Assembly: GCA_026874595.1 (NCBI GenBank)
Contig: CM049319.1
Location: 59,716,917-59,780,916, forward strand
Direction: 5' to 3'
DNA length: 64,000 bases
From: Sipunculus nudus
Lineage: Eukaryota; Annelida; Sipuncula; Golfingiida; Sipunculidae
Every line of letters begins with the position of its first letter. The first letter of the stretch is position 1. The position numbers and the translations under genes were made by a program. Under the pieces are notes generated by a model that saw only the letters and a program-made list of their open reading frames with translations, ran no database searches and was not told the origin of the DNA. Shown one piece after another: positions 14,801 through 26,785 of the stretch.

Positions 14801-17800
14801 CTTTTCCCATTGATGCGTAAATAATTTTCTTTTTCATACTTCTTTTTTTATTCTCTATCAAACAGATTATTATCTAAATTACTTCTCAAGTGTATTTATT
14901 TATTTATTTATTTATCTAATTTACAACACAAAAAAACTTAATTGTCATAATAATCATCCACTGCAAATTCATTATAATGGGCGATTCCTTTCTCCTAATT
15001 CTGCATCCGTCATTTCTAATAGTAAATATTCCATAGGCATGGCATGCGCTTTCAGAGATTTCATATGTACCGAACCTTCTGGTCACAGCATGCTATATTT
15101 TCTATAAATTTTGCGTCCCATAAAGCGTGCGGTTCCGGCAAAAATCATACATGTTCACCCTTTCGCAAGATGTCGTTTCTACCCAACACGAACTTATTCT
15201 GGATGGTCACTGTCGGACGGATGGGGCTACTTGTCTCAATTGTCAAACTTCAAAATCAAAATTTGTTTCATTTCAAGGAAACACCTTCTGTTTACATTCC
15301 ATAGTCGCGTGCTTGCAAAATATTACTTAATCCTTACGACAAGAACATCCATGTTCAGTAAATTGTCCTCTTCACCGGTGCATTGTGGGTGTCAGATTTT
15401 GAATGCAACAATCCCAAAATGGCAGAGTATTAGTGAAACCCCTCCGTTTTAAATTTCAGATCCATCGAAATACAAGCTTGAACCAAGGAAATAGACATCT
15501 TTTCTTTTTTTTTATTTGATAGCATATTCAGTGTTAATTATATGTGATAAGTATAGAGTTATCAACATGCATGATGAATAATAATTATATGTATTAAGTG
15601 TAAACAGCATAAACCATATAAAATCAGTTCATGTAACCAAGCAATGAGAGAAATTCACGGAAACTATATTTCTATATTTTTTCTCGAAACAGAATCCAGT
15701 ACTTTAGCTTGTCTCTATATAAGTTTTTTGAGGATATAAATTATGTTTTCTGAAAGAAAGAGAAACAAATAATTTAAACTTGAAGGTTCGTTACATATTC
15801 TCGATTAATCATGTCGGCAATTAAAACTAATGGTGTATTATATTTTCCATAATGGTTTACATATTCGTCAATACATAATCACTGCTATGACTGTTAGATT
15901 TTTGTTTGCCTCCGCCAGCAAGGGATGCGTCCATTCTCGTCTGTGTGTGTGTAAGTCAGGGAGTCAACTTGGCAGAAGTGCGTTAAGTTAATTGTCCCTA
16001 TGGTACTACAAATTCCAACGTTATTTTCACAAACTATAGGTATTAGGGGGTTTATAATGGGGTCTTCTCGGGATCTGCTTTCGTAAAAGGTTTCTTATCT
16101 AGCTTCAAGATGAGCCGGTTCGGAAAATATCAGAATTTTAGTTGAACTAACTTGTGAAAGCTTTTAGGGCAATTACTCTATCACCCTGTAATCAATACTT
16201 GTATTGGCTTCTTCGACAGTAATGAATACTCATTTGAAACAAACAAAGGCAAACTGTAATTTACAGCTATACAAAGTACCCTATACCCCTAAGATTTTGA
16301 GGGGAAAAATACATTTTGTACCTAGAATTTCCACCAGCTTTCCGAATGCTTATATACAGGAACATATAAATAAATAAGAACATATATAAATATAAAATCA
16401 TAGTAAAATTCAGCTGAGTAGCTTTAATTAAAGTATGACAATCACCTCTCTTTAACCGACACATATAAACACTGCATAAAAGTAATTAATTCAAAACAGG
16501 ATTTTCTGTAACTATCATAAGGATATATGCATATAAAGCAGAATGATATAGAAGTATTCTAAACAAACACTTTGGATATGTGCACATTGATATGGACATG
16601 CCTGATAATACTGGATGCAAAACTAGTGGTTTTGATGTTAGACATCCTTTAATGGAAAATGAAGGTTTTTGCTTGAGAATGAATATTTCTTTCAGGAAAT
16701 ATTTGCCAAATATCAAGTATAATTATAGTTTTTGTCTCCAATATGTGAAATGTCATGTATGAAATATCCATCATAACAGAATTGATTTGTGCCCTAATGG
16801 ACACCTTGGCAGCAAGCTAACCTTAAAACAACCGTCCGGACGGACGACAAAGAACAAACGCCATCAATCCGATGACTTCTTATTATTGGAGCTAGAATAT
16901 TTTTTTAAAATATTAAATATATAAAAAGAACCTTAATACTTCGTCTCAAAGTGGCGCGAGGGCGAACACCTACTCACGGTTTAATTGGCCAACTGTATTT
17001 TTACGTATTGCCCTCTTTTTGTTGCTAAATAACAAAAGGTAAGAGAAAAAATATACTCGATACCTTTCTTTTTTGACAATACAGATAGGATGAAGAATAA
17101 AAATTACTTTAAATTCTCTCAGTATTTTGATAATTAGTTCATAGTCAGTAAATTAGAAACTGTACAGAGAGGGGAAAGGCGATATCTCAGTGATGCAGAT
17201 GTCACAACTGATTAAAGAGCTGGAACTCGAGCAAAATAAAGGGGTAGGGTGAAACTTTTTTCCCCATTTTTTTAGACCAACAGCAGCTTGGAAGAAACAG
17301 TTAAACAAATTAATGTATGCTATTCTCAAATTGTTCCATTTCTGACCTTTACTTTATTTCTCATGAAAGACTTAATATAAGTTTACAATTTTATTACAAA
17401 TATCTAGCTACTGCAAACCTGCAATGATTTAGAAGTTCTCTACTCATAAAGGGTCCTTTGTTAAACTTCTATGTACAAAAAAAATGTTGTCTTCCGCAAA
17501 TTTTTGGGGGTATTTGGTACTTTCTATAGATGTATCTGTCACAATTTTCCTTGTTTGATTTAAATGAGTATTCATTTTAAAGTGCATGTTCATAATTTTC
17601 GAACATGCCCTACAGGAGTTCACAAGTCGGTTCAACTAACATTTTGATTTCTTTCCCAACAAGCTCACTTTGATGTTCGATATGGAACCTTTTGCAAAAG
17701 CAGACCTAATTAAATAAACATCCTAATACCCATAGTTTACGAAAATAAGCTTGGATTTGTAGTACTGCAAAGGACAATTCATCTCAAATTTGGCATTCCT

Positions 17801-19119
17801 GGCTCCCTGACTATGTGTTCGTGTTTGTGTTTGTGTTTGTGCGGTGTGTGTTAATCTCATGGAATTGTCATGGCATTTCGGGAAAGGGCCAAGGAAGAAT
17901 CGGTTAGATTTTGGTTTCTATTCATCATCTTCTCCAGATTCAAGAGCGTCATTAAGGAATATCAACAAAATTACGGCTACTTATGGCCAGAAGAACTTGG
18001 GAATATGAACCAAAAATAAGTGATTGTCCACCTCTTCAGGTTACGCCGAGCGACCAGGACCTTGGAGTGATGGTGTCCAGTGTATTCGCAGAACAGTGAC
18101 GGAAATTTGTATACCATGACGTGTATATTTATTAGGATTTACATTTCTAGTTATAAATGAATTTAATCATTTTTGAGCACGTTTACTTAAACATTATCAT
18201 TCAGCAGTCCTTTTTCTCTTGCGCTTGAATTTTAATATTTTATCGATCAGCGCGGTTCGTCTGCAGTAAATATATCGTTTGTGCATTTTCCGTCATTTTC
18301 GGCATTCGTATCTGCTATCTGTTGTTTAGTTGCATTTGTTTGTGGAATTATACCATTATTTCGTATCTACATTTGAAGTAGCATCCCTAGCGAAAACCCC
18401 CTTGTTTTAAAATCATTAAAAAAGTATCGATCATTTGTTTATTTCTTGTAATATTATAAATTAAATTATTAAATTGCGGAGGATGTATTAATAGTCAGTT
18501 TAAACAATAAAAAGAAACATCGTAGCTGAACAAACAAAATATCAGGTAGATATTGTCATTTAGTTTGACACAAGTCAGCTAAAATGGTTCATTCTTGTTA
18601 GGGTCTTTGCTTTAAAAAAAATTAAAACCTTATATTTCCTTTCTTGGAAATATCATTACTAAATACACTTTTAGAAATAAAGAAATTTAATAAATTAAAA
18701 TATCATAAACCTTTTCATGGAAATTTCATAAATATATTTACATGTGCCATTAGACAAAACACTTTTGAAATGATGTTCATTTACTTAGCTTTAATATTGA
18801 AGTACAAAAAGGGTTGTGTTTGAAGTTTAAATTTAAAAGTTGAAATGAATTGCATTCCAATGTCAAATATTCCGCTTACCTCTGTATCGTTCCAAATGAG
18901 GCTTAGATGGTGACGTGGTAAAAAGTTAGGTGAGGTGTTGACGTCATTCAGGGCCAGGCGGATGGCGGGAAGCACGCCGGGCCCGATGGGATCCCCATCA
19001 GCAGACGACATTGGTAATAGGCCGGCCAGGTACAACTGCTCGAGGTCCGTGTTAACCGAACCGATCTTAAGTGATACAAGCAAAGTAAAGCTGATGTAAA
19101 CCAAAAGTGTGAAATCCAT
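1372..19119 (-). CDS. GABA-B receptor-like class C GPCR, 5' part of gene (exons 1-2)
   Basis: Two minus-strand exons, 19119-18880 and 1509-1372, join in phase 0 to give 126 residues that run off the low-coordinate end of the window. The joined protein has a hydrophobic N-terminus (signal peptide, about residues 1-21), then 'LYLAGLLPM', 'GPGVLPAIRLALNDVN' and 'LSLIWNDTE|CDMAVGTK', continuing into 'VMLFGGSCSQVTAPIAES'. This is the start of the bilobed extracellular ligand-binding domain of metabotropic GABA-B receptors. These are plasma-membrane class C GPCRs that act as heterodimers and couple to Gi/o. The E|CD junction sits where GABBR1 and GABBR2 have their conserved D-T/S-x-C-D. Both introns have GT donors, and exon 2 has a CAG acceptor. 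The seven-helix part must lie outside the window. Subtype (1, 2 or an invertebrate R3-like form) cannot be fixed from this part. Confidence 0.87.
2797..2836. repeat. (TA)n microsatellite in GABA-B intron 1
   Basis: About 40 bp of uninterrupted TA dinucleotides inside the large receptor intron. Confidence 0.9.
2860..4537. other. Intronic AT-rich DNA, nothing recognised
   Basis: No exon, RNA gene or protein-coding relic seen. It contains 'ttttcgcg'-type strings (around 2990 and 3030) that recur near 6200 and 40170 and look like remnants of dispersed repeats. Confidence 0.4.
4538..5126 (+). mobile_element. LTR-like repeat, copy A (TGTTAC...GTAACA)
   Basis: A 589-bp block that recurs in inverted orientation at 61938-62718. 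Its ends, TGTTACAGGTGCC and GGTTCCGTAACA, give TG...CA termini with a 6-bp inverted repeat, as in LTRs. There is no coding potential and no convincing target-site duplication. It could be a solo LTR or a non-autonomous DNA element. Copy B is about 190 bp longer owing to internal indels. Confidence 0.55.
5127..9530. other. Intronic DNA of the GABA-B-like gene, no gene seen
   Basis: AT-rich sequence with only short chance frames. No conserved motif or transposon protein was recognised on either strand. A moderately GC-richer patch with CACGTGA strings lies at about 7270-7400. Confidence 0.4.
9532..9581. repeat. Tandem pair of 20-bp palindromes
   Basis: The motif AATAGAACAAGTTCTATTTT, built on the palindrome TAGAAC-AA-GTTCTA, occurs twice about 29 bp apart. 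It is not part of a recognised element. Confidence 0.7.
10240..10425 (+). repeat. Dispersed invertebrate repeat tail, copy 1
   Basis: It holds 'ttcttcattggcccattcctgaa', a 'gaccaaaatctaatc'-like lead-in and a caca-rich segment before 'gaatgaacgtt'. It is alignable by eye with 46170-46345 and 46905-47030. The same architecture is common as the 3' part of SINE-like repeats in marine invertebrates (recollection, not searched). Confidence 0.45.
10565..10805. repeat. AT-rich tandem repeat, about 58-bp unit, four copies
   Basis: Diverged copies of a unit containing 'aatatcttttattacgag', 'attgatttataaaatat' and 'aatctttt' follow each other four times. The repeat explains the short minus-strand open frame here, which is not a gene. 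Confidence 0.75.
10806..14730. other. Intronic DNA, with a pyrimidine-rich tract at 13440-13690
   Basis: No gene recognised. From about 13440 to 13690 the plus strand is strongly C/T biased (runs of ttcct, tctct, ctttc), a low-complexity polypyrimidine tract. The open frames around 11245-11800 show no family signature. Confidence 0.4.
14731..15011. mobile_element. MITE-like element with GGCGGATCCAGAA termini, copy 2
   Basis: The left end GGCGGATCCAGAA and the right end TTCTGCATCCGTC form a 13-bp imperfect inverted repeat (2 mismatches). As in copy 1, a C run lies just inside the left end. It is 281 bp and non-coding. Confidence 0.45.
15012..18879. other. Proximal part of GABA-B-like intron 1, no gene seen
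   Basis: AT-rich. Overlapping frames at 15044-15452 are open in all three plus frames but match no family known to me, and they lack flanking splice logic. A short (tgtgtt)n run is near 17820. Confidence 0.4.
18880..19119 (-). CDS. GABA-B-like receptor coding exon 1 (signal peptide and LB1 start)
   Basis: 240 nt encoding 80 residues from ATG at 19119-19117. Residues 1-21 are hydrophobic (MDFTLLVYISFTLLVSLK), as expected of a signal peptide. The rest begins the Venus-flytrap domain (YLAGLLPM, GVLPAIRLALNDVN, IWNDTE). The exon ends at GAG followed by a consensus GTAAGC donor (18879-18874). The frame stays open past the donor to 18781, which is intron read-through. The start is chosen because it directly precedes the hydrophobic segment. 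Any upstream non-coding exon would lie above 19119. Confidence 0.85.
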
Positions 19120-21640
19120 CGTGTGTAGCTGCTTACTTTAAAATTTGCTGGTAACTTTGGAATGTCGTACATTTTTTAATGTGATGTCACCACTTGGTAT
19201 AAAAAAGAAAGTTTTCGCCGTTTGTAAAACTGAACTTTTCACGGGTTATCAATCATTATGAAATACATACGTATCCGTATTTAAATTCGCGAATTTTGCC
19301 AGTTGCAAATAGAGGGGTGCACTCAAATGGTTAAGAAACAATCCAAGCTCTCCGGTCGTGGACAGCCATAGCTGTTTCCTGCCATCTGCCAATATAGCTC
19401 TAAGCCCAGCGAGATGTATAATGCATACCCTGTGCTTTTGGTAATTAGAAACCTGTGATGTAGTCAAGGCTGTCCCAGTCAGTGCCAGCTGGCCTAGTTG
19501 GCGGCTGTAGATTTCAGTTCTCAGCACTGCAGAGCTAGTGATCTATGGTTTAGCATGGTTTCAGGTCAATATCGACTCTGACAAAAGGTTTAATTGATTC
19601 TCATCCGCCAGGTTTGTCATTAGGCGTTTTAGGCGGGGATACTTCCTCTGAACGGTTTTTATACAGGATTGCATAGATCAATGTGATCTATATATCAGGA
19701 ATCTGCGGTTCTTCAGCTATGTCTGTCACAAATATTTAACTCAGGTAATTATATCACCAACTCAACATGTGCTGGATGATTTATTCCCCGCCATGAGTTA
19801 AATCTTCAACAGTCTTGCTTTTTATTCAGGGCTAACTCCTCTTGTAATAAATGCCAACATTATCAATAGATTCCATATGCTTATATCGCTCTGCGCTACG
19901 TTTCACTTCTTCCAGCGCTTAATATATTAGCCTTTACGTTTCTGTTCCCAGTATGATGTACTTCCATGATATGAAAATGATGTTGATAATGTCACCTTTG
20001 TGTACTATAAATTCTAGTATGGCATAAATTTTTCTTTGTCCTAAGAAAATACCATGCAGGCATCAATATTTAAGAATAACTAAATAATAACCTTATCAAC
20101 CATATTCTGCACTCATTATGATGATCGTATGTATATAAACATTATAAATTGATAAAAACATCGTATATTCACAGGTACAAGCCTTTTTTCCATGGCGCAC
20201 ACATTTGACAACTCTGTGTTTTATTTTCGTAACAGGTTCTAATTGCTTCGTATTGGTTCCTTTTTAAACTGCTAAATATATTTTCTTCCCTATTTCTGCA
20301 AAACTTTGTTAGAGGTCCGCCCGGAAGTTTCATAAAGTATATTTCGGAAACGGGTTTTTTTTTTGGTCATTAGCTACTTATGTACTTCATTTAAACTTGC
20401 ATACTGCTTATTTTTTTCCACGTTCCCGACTAAAAAGACCGAAAAAACGTTAAAGCTACATTGTAAAGTTCTACCAAGAGTTCCATGTTGTCATGTGCGT
20501 GTAACACACACGAGGCGAAATTGAGGTAGATGTTCCAACCTCATCCAATATTTAGTTCCTTTTGCCTTCTGGCGACAAAAACAGCGTCAATTCTGCCGGC
20601 TCGCTAGAAGCAGTTGTTATCCTCAGGTGACGATAGACCATATATTCACCCTTAATAATCCCTCGGACAATCTGCCTCCAAACACCTAAGCATGAGGTAA
20701 GACTCGGCAGGGATGAAGGGTATCACTGCAATGGAGGTTTATATGCTATTTGTAAGCCGGCTGGCGCGCCAGTCAATAGAAACCGACCCGTGTGTTGTAT
20801 CGTAGACCGTGAGGCTCTCAAATGATGGTGTGCTGCCGGCTGGTACCGCCGACTAGTCAATATAAGTCTAGCTAGCTAAGTCAAAATCCAATAGGTCATC
20901 GATAGCAACATGAATTGTAAATTAAGCAAACACAGGTCCGATGCACGTTCTCGCAGGTGCCGCCAACACTGGTATAATGTGACTGATAACGACAGATCAG
21001 AAGTCCTGAATTATTCCCCTTAAGGACATATCTACTGCATTGAAACTCGGCTCTCTAACACAGCGCCCGCGGGCAGCGGACTTGGTTTCTTGGCCGATAC
21101 TGTCAGACCTGGACCGCGGTTACACGAAAGTTCTCTATTTGATTGGTAGACTTTATTAGGCGTACTCGGAACCGTGCCGTGGCAACATTTAATACTAAGG
21201 CCACATTAACGATGTTGTTTCCGTGTAGCTTTGCCTTACGTTAGGTTATGATGAAGTACTCCACTCTGACCTCTCAGGAAACTCACGCTAACCTTGTTGT
21301 AAAAATTTTGGACGTTTAGCTCGAACTTCCTCGTACCATTCACTTTTCTTGTTCTGTGGTTTGATACGTGGTAAAGAGGGAGGGACACAGAGAGACTATG
21401 TTCTCCATCAAGTAAAAATCTTGCTGATGAAAGGTCAAGGTAATTGCCTAGAGTTCGTTCTACGTGATGACTGCAACTGGAAGGCTAAATGCATCTAGTG
21501 CAAGCGAGGTGGTAGTATTTGATGTCTTCTGACAGTTCTTATATCAAAGTACAATTTTTTAGCGATATTTGCACCTTTAAATAAGATATGAATGAGTACC
21601 AAGAAAATATTATCTGATTTATAGAGCTATTGTAGAACAA
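19120..21640. other. 5' flank of the GABA-B-like gene
   Basis: The region upstream (on the minus strand) of the first coding exon. About 20480-21200 is richer in GC and CpG than its surroundings (ggctggcgcgccag, cgcccgcgggcagcgg), so it may hold a promoter or 5' non-coding exon. No TATA box or exon could be fixed. Confidence 0.35.
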
Positions 21641-21689
21641 ATTGTCAGTATGGGAAAGAATTAATTATAGAGATAGAGGGATGTAATTG

Positions 21690-22480
21690 AATGTGTCACA
21701 CACAATCAGGAATTAAACAAGTTGAAGAAATAAGTACAAAAGAAATGTATGACTTTCTAATTTACCAGAAGAGACCTAAACTTTATTCAGCAAAAGCTAA
21801 TTAAAGAAAAATATAATCTAAATGAGAACGATTGGAGCTTCTATTTCCAGGTGTTACAAAATATAACAAAGTATAGGAAATGTGTTGAATTTCAATATAA
21901 GATATATCATAACTGTCTAATTTTAAATAAAAGGTTGTTCAAGTTGGGTATTATAGAAAATCCAAAATGTACGTTTTGTAATCAAAACGAAGAAACTGTG
22001 ATACATTTATTCTATGAATGTGAAGTTACGACACAGTTCTGGAAATGTGTTTATAGAAAATTTCATTTTGAATCTTAGAGGACAAATATATAATATTACT
22101 CATGCCAGGGGGTGATATGGCTTTCAATAAGGTTGCGATAGACGCACGGTACTTTATTTATAAATGTAAATTATCATACAGAAAACCAAAGTTTCATGGA
22201 TTTTTTACTTTTCTGAAATATATGAAAACTATTGAATGTATGGGCACGAAAGAAAATACGGCTTATATTAAAAAATGGGTACAATTGTGGGATCTCATTC
22301 CCCTACCTGAAGGGGAAAATGAATAAGACACATATCGCTAAGACAGTATAGATTGTTAAATGTAATCTCATGTCTGGGATCTTGTTTGTTTGTTTTTGTA
22401 TACTGTTTATGTTGTGTTGTATGTAATTATGTTCTTTGTATGTAAATTGTTGTAATTAAGTATTTGTTAAAAAAATATGA
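21690..22480 (+). mobile_element. LINE 3' fragment: end of reverse transcriptase with zf-RVT
   Basis: Plus-strand translation gives 'EKYNLNENDWSFYFQVLQN', then 'QYKIYHNCLILNKRLFKLGI'. A zinc knuckle of C-x2-C-x8-H-x4-C form follows (CTFCNQNEETVIHLFYEC, about 21968-22023). This is the C-terminal hallmark of L1/Tx1-like non-LTR retrotransposon polyproteins. A stop at about 22076 separates it from a second open segment to 22326 (KKWVQLWDLIPLPEGENE) that ends the ORF. The upstream RT is missing (5' truncation). An A-rich end near 22470 may be the insertion tail. Confidence 0.75.
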
Positions 22481-22789
22481 ATGAGAAAATGAGTATATGA
22501 TTAATTATTTAGAGAAGACATATAATAGGTTTCACGACAATTTGCAAAATGGTATCTTATGTCTCGAGCAGAAAAAGATCGCAAGTGTATAGTTTAAAAA
22601 TATTTAATGTTATAATCCTATTTAAGTTTACTCCCTCAGAAGCAGATACTTACTAAACTATTTAGGACAAAAAAGATGTTCAAAAAGTCATTGCCAAAAA
22701 AAGTTAATAAGTTAGCACTTGACTCCAAGTCATTCACATTTATTGAGGCTTATAAGGTTTGGTCAGTTTATTTCTTTATCCATGTTTGG

Positions 22790-23740
22790 GTTAAAATTTC
22801 ATTTTTTATTTTCTTTCTTCTGCCACATTCTTAATCTCCACAGTAATTTGGGCATAATATAAGTCCTAGTCCATTCATATTTTAATGTCTTTGGAACTAG
22901 TTTCAGTTTTTCAGATAATGATGTTCTCTGCTTTACGATTGTTGGCGCTGATTGAAAAAAGACTTTATTGCATGGTCATCTGCATATCAGTGCAGCTGGA
23001 TGTTTCCGGGAATAACTTCCTGTAATGTACTGGTATACTCTAGGTAAAGGATGGGTGCTGCACAGCTTCCTTGAGGTTCCGAAAAAGTAAGATCCATATT
23101 CCTTGAAGACTTCTCACCTAATTTTACTTAACATGATCTGGGTTTAGGATAACTGTCAAACAATTCCAGCACTTTTTCATTTTTACCAGATTTACTGTTT
23201 AGTAAAGATTGAGTGATCCACCGTGTCAAGGGCGGCCGACAGATCAATTGCCATCATTGCTGTAATTCCTTTTTGAAAGTGTTAACGAGTAATTTTCTCT
23301 GTATGCTGACTGATTATCTATTAATAATTCTTAGCTCTGAATATGTTGATTAAATTCAGACAGGGCTGCCTCCTCGAGTACCGTTGATAAAAACGGTAAA
23401 TTACTGTTATTTGAAGATGTTAACTCTAGACCATTTTTAAGGGGACGTACTATAACCTCTTTCCAACCTTTGGGAAATCTCCCTTCAATTAGTGAAACCT
23501 TAACAATGTCCGTTATTTAACTAGTGAAACCTTAACAATGCCCGTTATTCAATTAGTGAAACCTTAACAATGTCCGTTATTCAATAAGTGAAACCTTAAC
23601 AATGTCCGTTATTCAATTAGTGAAACCTGAACAATGTCCGTTATTTTGGTGGTCACTGCTTGAAGCATTTTCTTCAGAAGAACAGTAGGCAGTGAATCTT
23701 TTTTTGTTGTCTGAGTAACAGTAAACGGTCATTTTTTTAG
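22790..23740 (-). pseudogene. Decayed LINE reverse transcriptase fragment
   Basis: Read on the minus strand with frame changes, this encodes RT blocks in the right order. 'LPTVLLKKMLQAVTTKITDIV' (about 23690-23620) comes first, then 'GRFPKGWKEVIVRPLLKNG' (about 23480-23420). 'AMMAIDLSAALDTVDHSI' (about 23265-23205) is followed by 'EPQGSCAAPILYLEYTSTLQ' and a YADDHAIK catalytic box (about 23090-22965). Stops and frameshifts show it is dead. A 32-bp unit is tandemly amplified inside it at 23487-23645. It lies just outside the left arm of the inverted duplication. Confidence 0.72.
23487..23645. repeat. 32-bp tandem repeat, about five copies, inside a LINE RT relic
   Basis: The unit contains 'agtgaaaccttaacaatg' and 'tccgttattcaatt', repeated about five times with a few substitutions. 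On the minus strand each unit corresponds to the RT segment 'TDIVQVSLIE', so the array is an amplification of coding sequence in the dead LINE. Confidence 0.85.
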
Positions 23741-25059
23741 CTTATGACTGATGTCACATATTTATAATTATTGTCCCCTGCTGGATTCCACAATGCTGAT
23801 GCTTTTCCCAGCCTGCACAATTTGGTTTATATTTAAAAAAAGATACAGTTTATAGGTGTTTTACAAAAGGTAAGATCAAATTCTGAAGCTAGGGCAATAT
23901 AATTCATTGTAAACTCATGAAATGGAAACCAATATTTTAATATCCCTTGAGAAATATCGTGATCAAGTCGCACTGCTTGATATGACAATATACAGACATA
24001 TAAAGTTCTGACACTTATTGCTAAGCGATGTTCTCACTTAAATTTTTTGTACTGAAATCCTTAATCAAAACTTAATCAAGGTGTACTTTTATATATATTT
24101 AAGGAAAATATCTCTCTTCAAAATCAAGCTAATCCTTGCATAAATATTACTTATCTTATTTATATTAAAGCCAATACTTATATCATATAAACGTACGTTT
24201 ATCAATCTTATACAATGTTCTTTCAAATGTTATATATAAATGATATCTGGAAGTGAAATTTAATTTTTTTTTTGTTGGAACAAAGTGGACAGTTTCGTTT
24301 TTCAGGAAACAAAAAAGAGTTTACAGTAAATTATTAATCCGCTCATAGGTATTTGCCCCTTGTACGTGCGCAACATAGCCCACTCCATTTAAATATAATT
24401 TTTAAATTTCATGCGAAAGTTAATGTATTTTTTCAATACATATATAATTAAAAAAGAGCATTCTACTAGGTTCAATATGATATTTTCATTGGACTGAATA
24501 CGAAATTAAAAAAAGACCTTATGATTTTTTATAAATGTAGGTATTTTTGCCAGGATGCTACCTGTACTGCTTGTACTGGTTGATTTCTTCTGGAACGACT
24601 ACAAGCTCGTGTCACGTTCTGCATGTAATGAACATGCGCCTTTCAGTCTGATGAGTACCTTCGGCGTCTAAATGCGACCTTATTTGTTAAAGGGCCCATA
24701 TTGATATCTGACGTCCATTAACGAAAGGTAATCCCATTATCCTTCCATTTAAATAGGCCAGAAATCCGATCCTACGAAACACAGGCATTTCGATTTGTTT
24801 GTATCCACGTGTTTATAGCATGCGTAGAAGGAGAGGCTGGGATAGGGGGCGCTTAACACATTTAACAGGGACATCCGGTGACATTCAGAAACAATGAGTT
24901 TTGCAATGGTGTTTTGAAAACAGAGACTTTCAACCGCCAACTAGGTTAGATTACATTGTTTTTGGTTCAGTATTTTGAATAACAGCTCATAGATTAACAT
25001 TTTTTACTGTTGTTCACATACTTTGATGAGGGTTTCTCTTAACAGTGATAAAAGGATTT

Positions 25060-26249
25060 AGGAACGAATTCATTCTTGGAAGGCAGAAGAGGTCTGAGAC
25101 AATGCAAGAATCTGTTTGTTGTCAGATATTATAATTCTGACCTACATGATAAAGTAATTCTTCATAAAATTGGTGGAGGTGGGAGCAAGATTATATCTGT
25201 GCTCCGGATATTTATATTGAAGAGGCGGCAACAGCCACTCTCTTCTGCTTCCTGCACCCTTCCACTTACAATACAAACTGACATAAGATATCTCCAGGGT
25301 GCGGGGCCATTGGAACTTCGGGACCCAGAACCAGTACCTTTCTGGCTGGCCTTGAACACGGACCTGGTAACAGGCAGACCTAGCAATAGTGGTGTTCATA
25401 ACGGGGTGGTCATTCCTTCTTGGTGGTTGTAAATGAAAGCTTGTTCCATTCATGAAGTTAATGCATTTGTCAAGATATAGCAAAAGATTGTAATCACACG
25501 ATTAATATATCATCAGTACTTTCATCATTACCACTAAGACATTTATAACGAAAATTATGATCATAATAGGGCAAAATGGACCAGAAATTATATTACATTT
25601 AACTGATTACAAATGAACTATCGCCCAAATCTAAATTTTGAAATTCTATCTAATTTAAGGTGGATTTTTTGTTAGAAGTGTAAATACGAAGATGAAGCCG
25701 ATAAACAAAGAAAGGCCGTAATTTATCCATGTTTATGAGCAACATGAAATATTTGGTCTCAAGGCGTCAATGCTGAAGATCCTAAATTTGATTCCCATCA
25801 ACGCTAAAAAGCAAAACTGTAAAACATCGATTGAACCTCAGTTTGACATCTGGTTATTAGTATAAGACCTGAAATACAAAATTTTAAATAATATTTAATT
25901 TACTCCCATTCATTACATAATACAACTATAAACCGGATAAAACCTGTTTATACAACAAAGGAAATATATCAAACTAAGTTACTAATACCGTACATATGAA
26001 AGCAGAAGTGTGATATAAGATACCTTGCATGTGGTCAGTCATCTTAGTTGCACAGCTACTCATTGACGGTGTTGCAGATAAGAGTTTCATGAATTTTCCA
26101 TTGTAAGCTAAATTTTATAACCCGGAAGATTAAACCATTTCAACAATTATCTTATAATAAATCATGATGTGTCAGCTACTTCTAGAATGTGATCATTATT
26201 TGTTTTTTTTTTTTTTTTATTTTTTTTTTGGTTTTGTTTTTGTATTCAG
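25060..26249. other. Left-arm non-coding DNA upstream of the IL-17 pseudogene
   Basis: Open frames at 25076-25432 (plus) and 25142-25483 (minus) overlap each other. The matching right-arm segment (37157-37430) keeps neither frame intact. There is therefore no evidence for a protein; the sequence is shared only because it was duplicated. Confidence 0.5.
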
Positions 26250-26785
26250 ATTTTCATCTGGGTCTGTCGGCGCTCATATTGACCGGAAGTACCGGTGCTG
26301 CAACCTGCAAGGATGACCCGAGTGCTTTTCATCAACAGTGGATCAGCATCCATTTCGGAAGTCCCGACATGCAGCACGAATCTCCCTTCATTCAGCCTCT
26401 GTACCGCAACATGAAGCGAGACATGCTCAGTCTGAGTTCACGACAGTACGCCAGTCACGTGCCTTTTACGTCAAACTATGATAAAGAAAAACGATGCCCT
26501 CTGGAGCCCAGTCATGGAATGAACGATGAGCTAGCGCTCAGGTCCACGTGCCCTATTACGTCACTAATCATTAACCTAGAGACATGATGGAAGTTGAATC
26601 CGCGTGCAGAGACGTATGCTCAGGAGTAACCACGACTTGGGCACTGTGAGAAATCGTTCTATAACGTGTCTGTGCTGCGCAGCAGTACGTGTAACGAAAT
26701 AACTGGTCAAAATACGTGGGAGAAAGGCTGACAGCGCCTTGCTAATGCCTGCGTATGTGCAAGACTGCCTGAAACAAGCGCCTAA
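26250..26785 (+). pseudogene. IL-17-like cytokine pseudogene (left arm)
   Basis: Close in sequence to the intact minus-strand copy at 35798-36358 and preceded by the same pyrimidine tract and TTCAG acceptor. It keeps 'FHQQWISIHFG', 'FIQPLYRNMKRDML' and 'KEKRCPLEPSHGMNDELAL'. Relative to the intact copy it has lost a base in the signal region, the Trp of 'RSTCPW' and about 16 nt in total before 'RDMMEVE'. The last of these brings in a TGA at about 26585. It also has a Cys-to-Ser change (TGC to TCC), an 8-nt loss before 'HCEK' and TGG to TGA in 'KGWQR'. The cystine-knot half is therefore lost. Probably a dead duplicate. Confidence 0.82.

Noticed and set aside
15044-15452. Three overlapping plus-strand frames of 67-113 codons
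   Set aside because: Open in all three frames at once, no family motif, no splice logic and no repeat partner; best explained as chance lack of stops.
25076-25483. 118- and 113-codon frames on opposite strands
   Set aside because: The homologous right-arm segment (37157-37430) does not preserve either frame, so they are not under coding constraint.
25800-26249. Upstream exon for the left IL-17 copy
   Set aside because: The signal-like 'MWSVILVAQLL' segment exists, but the rest of the gene has stops and frameshifts, so it was treated as part of the pseudogene context.
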